Assembly (NCBI GenBank): GCA_041666685.1
Contig: JBAYGJ010000058.1
Location: 1-5,156, forward strand
Direction: 5' to 3'
DNA length: 5,156 bases
DNA from: JBAYGJ01 sp041666685
GTDB taxonomy: Bacteria > Patescibacteriota > Patescibacteriia > UBA10025 > JAHIVO01
This document shows, one piece after another, positions 1-5,156 of the stretch. Numbering within the stretch: the stretch's first letter is position 1; each line of letters starts with the position of its first letter. A model generated the notes under the pieces. That model was given only the letters and a program-made list of their open reading frames with translations. It searched no databases and was not told the origin of the DNA. A program made the position numbers and the translations under genes.

Positions 1-431
1 GGCATCTGGACTTTTTCCAGATAATTAATGCCGATAGGATAGTTGTGGCCTTCTTTCGCCAACCATACCTGGCAAAAATTTGCGCAGATGGTCAGCTCGA
101 TCAGATCACGGGACGGCGTGAGCGTGAAATGCTCAATGTTCTTGAAAGGAGTAGTGGCCGAGATTCCGTCTGGCACATAGTACCGACTGAAAACCCGTTG
201 GGCCATATCCTGGTCGGGGAAAGCCGTCAGGGCTCTCCTGAAATATCCGCCCTGGTCGCCTAACTGCAGTAGGCGTGGCATGACCAGATGTAGGCCAGTG
301 CCAGAGGGAACGCCAATCGTTCTCCCTTTTCCTAGCAACGCTACTTCACGTGCTGATTGCCATGGAAATGCGTAAATGCCCATGCCCCCCTGAATGATAG
401 GAGGCATGGTTTGTGATGTCCGGTGGGACAT
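1..431 (-). CDS. Nitronate monooxygenase / 2-nitropropane dioxygenase-like flavoprotein, N-terminal part, runs off the left edge
   Basis: Read on the minus strand, an open frame starts with ATG at 431-429 and stays open for 143 complete codons to the window edge, so the C-terminal part is missing. The protein has the family's N-terminal signature PPIIQGGMGI (residues 10-19), then an SGTG motif (43-46), LQLGDQGGYFRRAL (55-68) with FPDQDMA (71-77), and near the edge ANFCQVWLAKEGH (117-129) and GINYLEKVQ (134-142). These are family-typical blocks of the FMN-dependent NAD(P)H oxidoreductase / nitronate monooxygenase TIM barrel. Such enzymes oxidise alkyl nitronates, although many members have other or unknown substrates, so the reaction is not assigned. 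It is probably cytosolic; no signal peptide is evident. The start is fixed by a perfect AGGAGG five bases upstream; the next ATG, eight codons in, lacks such a site. It is divergent from the ABC transporter operon. Confidence 0.85.
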   Translation of the reverse strand, partial: MSHRTSQTMPPIIQGGMGIYAFPWQSAREVALLGKGRTIGVPSGTGLHLVMPRLLQLGDQGGYFRRALTAFPDQDMAQRVFSRYYVPDGISATTPFKNIEHFTLTPSRDLIELTICANFCQVWLAKEGHNYPIGINYLEKVQM

Positions 432-436
432 ACGTA

Positions 437-442
437 CCTCCT
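437..442 (-). promoter_or_regulatory. Shine-Dalgarno site of the nitronate monooxygenase-like gene
   Basis: The minus strand reads AGGAGG here, five bases before the ATG at 431-429. It is the best ribosome binding site in the window and decides the start codon. A TAAAAT hexamer on the minus strand (455-460) could be the -10 box, but I see no good -35 element at the right distance, so the promoter is not annotated separately. Confidence 0.8.
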
Positions 443-557
443 ATTCTAGGTTTGATTTTATTGTTAACGAACGTTTAAAACTTGATATCTTAGACTTAAT
501 TGCAAGGGTATAGTGCTCGTTTTATTTAGGATTGTCAATAGCCAAAGACTGGGTGTT

Positions 558-579
558 TATGGTTTACCATATCTATAGA
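558..579. promoter_or_regulatory. Back-to-back palindromes, possible operator in the divergent spacer
   Basis: Positions 558-571 read TATGGTTTACCATA, a perfect dyad with 6-bp arms around a TT centre. It is followed without a gap by TCTATAGA (572-579), a perfect 8-bp palindrome. The block lies between two divergent genes, 52 bases before the first possible ATPase start. A dimeric transcription factor site is a plausible reading, but no regulator gene is visible in the window and AT-rich DNA yields short palindromes by chance. Confidence 0.35.
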
Positions 580-607
580 GAGAGGGTATGTATTCTTTAT
601 TTATTTC

Positions 608-629
608 TATAATTTCTTTATACTGTATA
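608..629 (+). promoter_or_regulatory. Candidate -10 region of the ABC transporter operon
   Basis: Two overlapping possibilities are visible. TATAAT (608-613) is a perfect -10 hexamer, and TATACT (619-624) is a five-of-six match lying in a TATAC-T-GTATA dyad (619-629). Neither has a good -35 box 16-18 bases upstream. Start from the first box would give a transcript beginning near 620 with a short leader. Start from the second would give a transcript beginning at or near 631, exactly at the first ATG (leaderless). Confidence 0.4.
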
Positions 630-630
630 T

Positions 631-1314
631 ATGAGGAATCAGTCTGATATGATAATTGAACTACAGTCAGTTTCCAAGACTTTTCAAATGGGGGAGGAGA
701 TGATTCACGCTCTTGATCGTGTGGATTTACGAGTCAAAAAGGGGGAGTTTATCGCCCTCATGGGGCCTTCTGGTTCTGGTAAATCAACCCTCGCCAATGT
801 GGTCGGAGGTTTAGATGTGCCGGATGAGGGTCAGATAATGGTAGAAAACCAGGACATTGCCAAGATGCGGGACCGTGAATTGTCGCAGTACCGCAACAAG
901 AAGATCGGTTTTATTTTCCAAAATTTTAATCTGCAGCCGAACCTGACCGCACTGGAAAATGTGATGGTGCCTCTTCTGTTTGCAAAAGTGACGTACAATA
1001 AGCGCAAGCAATTGGCGCTGGAGTGTTTACAATCAGTCGGTCTTGAAAAAAGGAAAAATCACAAACCAGGCCAGCTGTCCGGCGGTGAACGCCAGCGGGT
1101 CTGTATTGCCCGGGCGCTTGCAAACAGTCCGGAAATTATTATTGCAGATGAGCCGACCGGCAATCTCGACTCAAAAAAGACCGGTGAAATAATCGATTTA
1201 TTGAAAAATCTCAATAAAGAAAAAGAAATTACTTTGATAGTAATTACCCATGACCCATCAGTAGCCAAACAGGCAGATCGGGTGCTGGAAATATTTGACG
1301 GTAAAGTAAAGTAA
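631..1314 (+). CDS. ABC transporter ATP-binding protein, MacB/LolD type
   Basis: This is the cytoplasmic ATPase subunit that drives the permease encoded next to it. All nucleotide-binding motifs are intact in the 227 residues: Walker A GPSGSGKST (45-53), Q-loop glutamine 97 in FIFQNFNL, signature LSGGE (149-153), Walker B IIIADEP with catalytic Glu174, D-loop GNLDS (177-181) and switch His207. The DEPTGNLDS stretch and short length are typical of the MacB/LolD/FtsE-like group. That group usually works by mechanotransmission with FtsX-fold permeases rather than as classical importers. The stop is one base from the permease ATG, so the two are co-transcribed and probably translationally coupled. 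The start is uncertain: ATG 631 has no Shine-Dalgarno site, whereas ATG 649 (Met7, giving the family-like start MIIELQSVSKTF) has GAGGA at 633-637, with a rather long 11-base spacer. The substrate cannot be inferred. Confidence 0.93.
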   Translation: MRNQSDMIIELQSVSKTFQMGEEMIHALDRVDLRVKKGEFIALMGPSGSGKSTLANVVGGLDVPDEGQIMVENQDIAKMRDRELSQYRNKKIGFIFQNFNLQPNLTALENVMVPLLFAKVTYNKRKQLALECLQSVGLEKRKNHKPGQLSGGERQRVCIARALANSPEIIIADEPTGNLDSKKTGEIIDLLKNLNKEKEITLIVITHDPSVAKQADRVLEIFDGKVK

Positions 1315-1315
1315 T

Positions 1316-2809
1316 ATGCGTTTTTTCGACTATTTCAGGACAGCATTTAAAAATTTACTTCGCCAAAAGGCAAGGACGTTTTTGACAATCCTGGCAATCG
1401 TCGTAGGGGCGATTTCTGTTACCATCATGCTGTCGCTTGTTCTGGCTGGCAAGGCGGCGTTCATTGGCACGATGTCGGCAAATGGCGGCCTCACCCAGAT
1501 CCAAGTTTCCCCAAGTAGCGAAATAGAAGGCGAGGATGCACGTTGGGGCGGTGGCAATGAACCCTTGACGGACGCAACAATCACTTCCATAAAGGGAATA
1601 TCATATGTCGTTGATGTGACACCGGTTCATGATGTGGGATTTTCCTACATGCAGCTGAAAGGTGAATCAAAAAAATTTCGGGCTAATCTCTCAGGATATG
1701 ATCCTGCAACAAAGGTCATGACCATGGACGTGGCGGCTGGACGACCGCTGCAAGCGGGAGATGTGGCTAAAGTGGTGGTCGGCTCTGATACTTTGCGTAA
1801 CCTGGGGTATACCAGCCATCCGCAGGACCTGATCGGGAAAACGCTCACATTTGTCAATGACCCCGAATCGGGTAAAAAGAATTATGTGACATATACGGAC
1901 GCCGATGTGACTGATCCGCCCAAGCCTGATGAAAAGAATTTTGGCGGAAAAGAAGATGCTGGAGAAATCCACACCTATGAGGCAGAAATAATTGGCGTAT
2001 CAACAGCCGGTGGCAATGCGTACATGGATAATACCAGCCTGGAGTGGGTTCGTCAGCTGACCACGCGGAAAAGATGGGATATCAATAAAGAAAATTCGCA
2101 ACAATGGGAGCAGCAGTGGAAGAGCCTGGAGGAACAGATGAAGCAGTATAACAATTCAAAAACAAAAATGCCGGACACCCTTGAAGCACAGAGGAACCAG
2201 TTGATGGCCACGCAGCCTCAACAGGAGATTGTTCATGAGAGTGATATCACCCAGAACGGCTATCGGAGTATATTGGTGAAAGTTGATGACCAAAATAACG
2301 TGCCGGCAGTTGCCGAGGCAATCAAACAACTGAAACTGAGCACCACGACGGCCCAGGATCAGATTGATGAAATGATGAAAATGTTTACCATTGTTAGCAT
2401 GATATTAGGCGGGATCGGTCTGATCGCGCTGTTTGTAGCAGCCATCGGCGTGGTCAATACCATGGTCATGGCAACATATGAACGCACCCGCGAAATAGGC
2501 GTCATGCGTGCTTGCGGCGCCACTCGGTCGACTGTGCGGCGACTATTCACCTTTGAAGCAGCGTTACTTGGATTTTGGGGCGGAGTTATTGGATTGGCAA
2601 TTAGTTATGGATTGTCAAAAGTAGGCAATTATATTCTGAACAGGGTGGCGACAGCACAGGCAGTGCCGTTAAATAACCTCATTACTTTTCCCTGGTGGCT
2701 GATTGGTGGAGTGATTGCATTTACCACCATTGTTGGTTTGTTGGCTGGATTATATCCTGCAATACGGGCGGCCCGGATGAACCCCGTCGATGCATTGCGG
2801 TACGAGTAG
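1316..2809 (+). CDS. ABC transporter permease, MacB/FtsX type with an enlarged extracytoplasmic domain
   Basis: The 497-residue membrane partner of the preceding ATPase has the four-helix MacB topology: a first helix at about 21-44 after a basic amphipathic start, a large extracytoplasmic MacB-PCD-like domain at about 45-355, and three C-terminal helices at about 357-383, 411-434 and 461-483. The block ERTREIGVMRACGAT (389-403), which contacts the ATPase, and the ending YPAIRAARMNPVDALRYE (480-497) are FtsX-family hallmarks. The extracytoplasmic domain looks enlarged: residues 180-220 are polar and acidic, and 247-305 are rich in Gln, Asn, Lys and Trp and look helical. No MacA-like adaptor lies in the window, so it may act alone in a monoderm envelope or with a partner encoded elsewhere. 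The ATG follows the ATPase stop by one base and lacks a clear Shine-Dalgarno site, which suggests coupled translation. Export of a lipid, peptide or drug is possible; the substrate is unknown. Confidence 0.93.
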   Translation: MRFFDYFRTAFKNLLRQKARTFLTILAIVVGAISVTIMLSLVLAGKAAFIGTMSANGGLTQIQVSPSSEIEGEDARWGGGNEPLTDATITSIKGISYVVDVTPVHDVGFSYMQLKGESKKFRANLSGYDPATKVMTMDVAAGRPLQAGDVAKVVVGSDTLRNLGYTSHPQDLIGKTLTFVNDPESGKKNYVTYTDADVTDPPKPDEKNFGGKEDAGEIHTYEAEIIGVSTAGGNAYMDNTSLEWVRQLTTRKRWDINKENSQQWEQQWKSLEEQMKQYNNSKTKMPDTLEAQRNQLMATQPQQEIVHESDITQNGYRSILVKVDDQNNVPAVAEAIKQLKLSTTTAQDQIDEMMKMFTIVSMILGGIGLIALFVAAIGVVNTMVMATYERTREIGVMRACGATRSTVRRLFTFEAALLGFWGGVIGLAISYGLSKVGNYILNRVATAQAVPLNNLITFPWWLIGGVIAFTTIVGLLAGLYPAIRAARMNPVDALRYE

Positions 2810-2831
2810 TGTCTGTATAGCATAATTGAGC

Positions 2832-3542
2832 ATGTCCCAACTTTCACAATTACAATCTGAGCTTCGCTCTCTTGGTTCGCCGCAAAAGGCTAAACTTCTC
2901 CAACGGTTTTTTAAGACCGGACCAGGGGAGTACGGGGAGGGGGAAGTTTTTTTAGGTATCACGGTGCCAGTATCGCGCCATTTAGCGATAAAGTACAAAA
3001 ATTTAAGTTGGCCAGAAATTGCCACGTTAATTTCGTCAAAAAATCACGAGGCGCGATTAGTGGCACTGCTTATTTTAGTCCATAATTTTAAAAAGGGGAA
3101 CGAGGTTGAACGAGAAAAAATATTTACATTTTACTTACGTCAAACCCGTTATATAAATAATTGGGATCTTGTGGATTTATCAGCGCATCAGATTGTCGGT
3201 GGATTTTTACTGAATCGGCCAAGAGGTATATTGTTTACACTGGCACAATCTGCCAGTTTGTGGGAACGGCGTATTGCCATGATGGCCACGTTCCAGTTTA
3301 TTTATCATGGCCAATCGGAAGATACACTGAAAATCGCCCGCATTTTACTAAATGATAAACATGACCTTATCCATAAGGTAGTAGGGTGGATGCTCCGCGA
3401 GGTAGGAAAGAGGGTCTCGCTAGAAACAGAACGGAAGTTTTTAAATGCTCATGCGTCACATATGCCCCGGACCATGTTGCGGTATGCCATTGAGCGGTTG
3501 CCAGAATCGGAGCGTAATAAATATTTACTGTTGGGAAAATAA
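2832..3542 (+). CDS. alkD: DNA alkylation repair protein, AlkD-family glycosylase
   Basis: This is a 236-residue all-helical HEAT-repeat protein of the AlkD family, which removes N3- and N7-alkylated purines from DNA by cleaving the N-glycosidic bond without flipping the base. The residues matching the Bacillus cereus AlkD active site are present: NNWDLVD supplies Trp111 and Asp115 (equivalents of W109 and D113), LWERRIAM supplies Arg146/Arg147 (near R148), and GWMLREVGKR supplies Trp186 (W187). The tail MPRTMLRYAIERLPE is also typical. I chose ATG 2832; an in-frame TTG at 2826 would add two residues and has no better ribosome site. No Shine-Dalgarno sequence is visible. The gene lies 22 bases after the permease stop, so it probably shares that operon. 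It is clearly AT-rich (87 G/C in positions 3001-3240, about 36%) compared with rpsB (135 of 240 in 3961-4200, about 56%), which may reflect transfer or weaker expression. Confidence 0.92.
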   Translation: MSQLSQLQSELRSLGSPQKAKLLQRFFKTGPGEYGEGEVFLGITVPVSRHLAIKYKNLSWPEIATLISSKNHEARLVALLILVHNFKKGNEVEREKIFTFYLRQTRYINNWDLVDLSAHQIVGGFLLNRPRGILFTLAQSASLWERRIAMMATFQFIYHGQSEDTLKIARILLNDKHDLIHKVVGWMLREVGKRVSLETERKFLNAHASHMPRTMLRYAIERLPESERNKYLLLGK

Positions 3543-3653
3543 TAATAAGTGGTATTTGTTTATGGCAATGGACCAACAAAAAAATCCTTTTGCCAATTTT
3601 AGCCGCGGTTCCACGGTAGGAATGGTAACACTAGTCAGATATAACCAGCCCCC

Positions 3654-3681
3654 TTGTCAAAACAAAGGATTATGTTACAAT
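3654..3681 (+). promoter_or_regulatory. Extended -10 promoter of the rpsB-tsf operon
   Basis: TTGTCA (3654-3659, five of six matches to TTGACA) is followed after 16 bases by TACAAT (3676-3681, five of six matches to TATAAT). A TG dinucleotide at 3673-3674 sits one base before the -10 box, making an extended -10 element. This is the best housekeeping sigma factor promoter in the window, as expected for ribosomal protein genes. The predicted transcription start is about 3686-3688, giving a leader of roughly 133 bases before rpsB. Confidence 0.75.
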
Positions 3682-3709
3682 AGGGACACCCAATTGTAAC
3701 GGGTTTTTT
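3674..3709 (+). terminator. Inverted repeat with T-tract, likely terminator of the ABC-alkD operon, overlapping the rpsB promoter
   Basis: GTTACAAT (3674-3681) and ATTGTAAC (3693-3700) are perfect reverse complements. After one A/A mismatch, GGG (3683-3685) pairs with CCC (3689-3691) around an ACA triloop. The 11-bp stem is followed by GGG and then six T residues (3704-3709). This resembles an intrinsic terminator for read-through from alkD, 131 bases after its stop codon. The three-base gap before the T-tract and the AT-rich stem base weaken the case. The left arm contains the rpsB -10 box, so the same DNA may instead be an operator centred on the transcription start. Confidence 0.5.
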
Positions 3710-3725
3710 ATTAACTCATCTCCCA

Positions 3726-3799
3726 TGTTTCCTGACCGGCTTAGGTCCTTCCCTTGTCCGAATATCGGATAAGGGTCATAAGCCAGGATGACGGGAACA
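3726..3799 (+). ncRNA. Structured rpsB leader, candidate autoregulatory RNA element
   Basis: Three nested helices stack into one long arm in the rpsB 5' leader. The outer helix pairs TGTTTCC (3726-3732) with GGGAACA (3793-3799), 7 bp with one G-U. The middle helix pairs GGCTTA (3738-3743) with TAAGCC (3779-3784), 6 bp. The apical helix pairs CCCTTGTCCGA (3751-3761) with TCGGATAAGGG (3765-3775), 11 bp with one G-U, around an ATA loop. An asymmetric internal loop (TGACC against AGGATGAC) lies between the outer and middle helices. The arm ends nine bases before the rpsB Shine-Dalgarno site and has no T-tract, so it is not a terminator. In many bacteria S2 represses its own operon through the leader RNA; that this structure serves the same role is inference, and I do not recognise it as a named family. 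Confidence 0.6.
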
Positions 3800-3819
3800 G
3801 CGGAAAAAAAGGAACACAT

Positions 3820-4560
3820 ATGACTGAGTATTCTCTCCAGGAAATGCTGAAAAAGGGCGTGCATTTCGGCCACCAGAAAAAAGGGTGGCATCCAAAGATG
3901 GCCCAGTATATCTACACCACGCGTGGCGGGGTGCATATTCTTGATTTAGAGAAAACCGCCCAAAAGCTGACCGAAGCCGCTGATTTTGCGCGCAGTATTG
4001 TGTCGCGCGGCGGGAAGATACTGTTTGTCAGTACCAAGCGCCAGGCACAAGCGATTGTCCGGGCGGCTGCAGCTGACGTGCACATGCCTTTTGCCACGGT
4101 CAGCTGGATCGGCGGTACACTGACAAATTTCGACCACATTATCATGCAGGTCCACCTGCTCAAAGATTTACGCCAGAAACGGGCGAAAGGCGAGCTGACC
4201 AAGTATACCAAACGTGAACAGCTCCAATTTGACGAGCAGATCGCTTCGCTGGAAAAAACCGTCGGCGGAATAGAAACACTGGAGTCCTTGCCGCAGGCTA
4301 TGTTCATCGTCGACCTGAAAAAGGAAAAAACCGCACTGCGCGAAGCCCAGAAAAAGAAGATCCCGGTCATCGCCATGGTCGACACCAACTGCAATCCGGA
4401 GCAGGTCGACTATCCGATACCGTGCAATGATGACGCGACTAAATCCATCGAATACATTGTCGGCGCGATCGCTTCAGCCATTGCCGAAGCAAGCAAGCAG
4501 CATGCTGACGCTTCATCGGCCGTGCCTAAGCCCGCCGAACATAAGGGGGAAGGGAAATAA
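3820..4560 (+). CDS. rpsB: Small-subunit ribosomal protein S2 (uS2)
   Basis: This 246-residue protein of the 30S subunit is a full-length uS2, within the usual 230-260 residues. Conserved blocks run in order: GVHFGHQKKGWHPKM (13-27), GVHILDLEKT (37-46), GGKILFVSTKRQAQ (64-77), WIGGTLTNF (96-104), LEKTVGGI (144-151), LPQAMFIVDLKKE (157-169), IPVIAMVDTNCNPE (181-194) and DYPIPCNDDATKSI (197-210). The C-terminal tail after about 225 is Ala/Lys-rich and poorly conserved, as is normal. The start is ATG 3820, with AAGGA at 3809-3813 and a six-base spacer. The frame is open upstream to a TTG at 3754, but that stretch encodes no S2 sequence and lies in the structured leader. tsf follows one base after the stop, the usual rpsB-tsf pairing. 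Codon use is more GC-rich than in alkD. Confidence 0.98.
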   Translation: MTEYSLQEMLKKGVHFGHQKKGWHPKMAQYIYTTRGGVHILDLEKTAQKLTEAADFARSIVSRGGKILFVSTKRQAQAIVRAAAADVHMPFATVSWIGGTLTNFDHIIMQVHLLKDLRQKRAKGELTKYTKREQLQFDEQIASLEKTVGGIETLESLPQAMFIVDLKKEKTALREAQKKKIPVIAMVDTNCNPEQVDYPIPCNDDATKSIEYIVGAIASAIAEASKQHADASSAVPKPAEHKGEGK

Positions 4561-4561
4561 T

Positions 4562-5149
4562 ATGTCTATCAGCACCCAGGATATCCAGAAACTTCGCGAA
4601 GAGACCGGCGCCGGCATCATGGATGCCAAGCGTGCCCTATTGGAATCAGATGGTGATTTCGCCAAAGCCCTCGTATATATGAAAAAACAGGGTCAAAAAG
4701 TAGCGGCTAAAAAACAGGATCGGCAGACCAAACAGGGGACGGTCGGGGCATATGTCCATGCCAACGGCAGAGTCGCCGCTCTAGTTGCTGTCGCTTGTGA
4801 AAGTGATTTTGTAGCCAATACTGATACTTTTCATGAGTTGGCGCATGATCTGGCCATGCACGTGGCTGCCGTAGACCCGAAATATATCAGGCCTGAGGAC
4901 GTGCCAGCTGACGCAGTGCTTGCCGAAAAAGATATTTTTATGGCCCAGATACGGGAGAGCGGAAAACCAGAAAAGCTGTGGGAGGGCATCGTCCAGGGCA
5001 AACTGAATAAATTTTACTCGGAGGTGTGCCTCGTCAAACAGCCGTTCATCAAAGAAGACAAAAAAACGATTGAACAGCTTATCCAGGAACGTATTCTGAA
5101 ATTGGGGGAGAATATCCAAATAAAAGGGTTCAAACGCATTTCGTTATGA
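4562..5149 (+). CDS. tsf: Translation elongation factor Ts, short form
   Basis: EF-Ts is the cytosolic nucleotide exchange factor that releases GDP from EF-Tu. The 195-residue protein begins with the UBA-like domain (about 1-40) carrying LREETGAGIMDAKRAL (11-26), followed by the EF-Tu-contacting core with CESDFVAN (79-86). That motif corresponds to the Thr-Asp-Phe-Val motif of Escherichia coli, with Ser for Thr but the key Asp82 and Phe83 kept. The C-terminal block GKLNKFYSEVCLVKQPFI (146-163) is also typical. The length matches the single-subdomain form known from Thermus (about 196 residues) rather than the 283-residue E. coli form, and is common in reduced genomes. The ATG follows the rpsB stop by one base. 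An AAGGGGGAAGGG purine run (4543-4554), seven bases upstream and inside the rpsB coding end, is its ribosome site. The TGA stop is followed in frame by TAA, a tandem stop. Confidence 0.97.
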   Translation: MSISTQDIQKLREETGAGIMDAKRALLESDGDFAKALVYMKKQGQKVAAKKQDRQTKQGTVGAYVHANGRVAALVAVACESDFVANTDTFHELAHDLAMHVAAVDPKYIRPEDVPADAVLAEKDIFMAQIRESGKPEKLWEGIVQGKLNKFYSEVCLVKQPFIKEDKKTIEQLIQERILKLGENIQIKGFKRISL

Positions 5150-5156
5150 TAAAGAA
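5146..5156 (+). CDS. Possible start of the next gene, overlapping tsf by ATGA, cut by the right edge
   Basis: The last bases of tsf form ATGA (5146-5149), so an ATG at 5146 opens a new frame reading Met-Ile-Lys before the window ends. Four-base stop-start overlaps are a common sign of translational coupling in operons. Genes that often follow rpsB-tsf are pyrH (UMP kinase) and frr (ribosome recycling factor); a Met-Ile-Lys start would suit frr, but three codons cannot identify a gene. No strong Shine-Dalgarno site precedes it. Confidence 0.3.

Noticed and set aside
45..263. Plus-strand open frame of 72 codons
   Set aside because: It lies opposite the minus-strand flavoprotein gene, which has clear family motifs and a strong ribosome site; this frame has no recognisable protein features.
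3563..3600. Hairpin GGCAA/TTGCC with inner GGA/TCC just after alkD, followed by AATTTT, as a terminator
   Set aside because: The stem is short and interrupted, the loop is 12 bases, and only four T residues follow. The repeat at 3674-3709 is a better candidate.
3562..3699. Possible 45-residue small protein (MAMDQQKNPF...) between alkD and rpsB
   Set aside because: It has no Shine-Dalgarno site, its 3' half overlaps the rpsB promoter, and its stop lies in the inverted repeat. Without conservation data it is best treated as chance.
3754..3819. TTG-initiated 22-residue N-terminal extension of rpsB
   Set aside because: It falls in the structured leader, resembles no S2 sequence, and the ATG at 3820 has a well-placed AAGGA.
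3912..4394. 160-codon minus-strand open frame
   Set aside because: It is antisense to rpsB, whose protein is fully conserved; the Ser-, Phe- and Arg-rich translation is a shadow of the coding strand.
4427..4561. Upstream ATG giving tsf 45 extra residues
   Set aside because: The extension lies inside rpsB, has no EF-Ts similarity, and the ATG at 4562 has a strong purine-rich ribosome site and gives the expected N terminus.
1..5156. Recoding of UGA as glycine, as in some Patescibacteria lineages
   Set aside because: No gene contains an in-frame TGA and all but tsf end in TAA or TAG. tsf is uninformative because its TGA is followed directly by TAA.
1..5156. CRISPR array, transposon ends, tRNA or rRNA genes
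   Set aside because: I saw no regularly spaced repeats, transposase motifs, terminal repeats or tRNA-like cloverleaf on either strand.

Overview
The window looks like a compact bacterial chromosome segment, most likely from a Candidate Phyla Radiation (Patescibacteria) genome or a similarly streamlined bacterium. The reasons are indirect: very short gene spacings, a minimal 195-residue EF-Ts, an S2 protein with the HQKKGWHPKM type of N terminus, and a separate MacB-type ATPase and permease without an adaptor. The standard genetic code fits: genes end in TAA, TAG or TGA and no in-frame TGA was seen. Lineage assignment is inference.

Layout. Positions 1-431 (minus strand) hold the 5' two-fifths or so of a flavin-dependent nitronate monooxygenase-like gene that runs off the left edge. 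A 199-bp AT-rich divergent spacer (432-630) follows, with back-to-back palindromes and a -10-like region. On the plus strand comes a probable three-gene operon: a MacB/LolD-type ABC ATPase (631-1314), its FtsX/MacB-type permease (1316-2809, one base apart), and an AlkD-family DNA glycosylase (2832-3542, 22 bases later). A 277-bp spacer (3543-3819) carries an extended -10 promoter overlapping a terminator-like inverted repeat, and then a long structured leader. Ribosomal protein S2 (rpsB, 3820-4560) and elongation factor Ts (tsf, 4562-5149) follow as a tight pair. A further gene probably begins at 5146 in an ATGA overlap.

How the parts fit. The ABC pair forms one membrane machine that probably exports or extracts an amphipathic molecule or acts on the cell envelope; its substrate is unknown. 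The glycosylase in the same transcription unit could make the cluster a toxin or alkylation defence unit, but it may be only a chance operon partner. rpsB-tsf is a conserved translation operon with its own strong promoter. Its roughly 133-nt leader is predicted to fold into a long three-helix stem, a good candidate for autogenous control by S2. The most noteworthy features are this leader and the overlap, just before it, of the upstream operon's likely terminator with the rpsB promoter.
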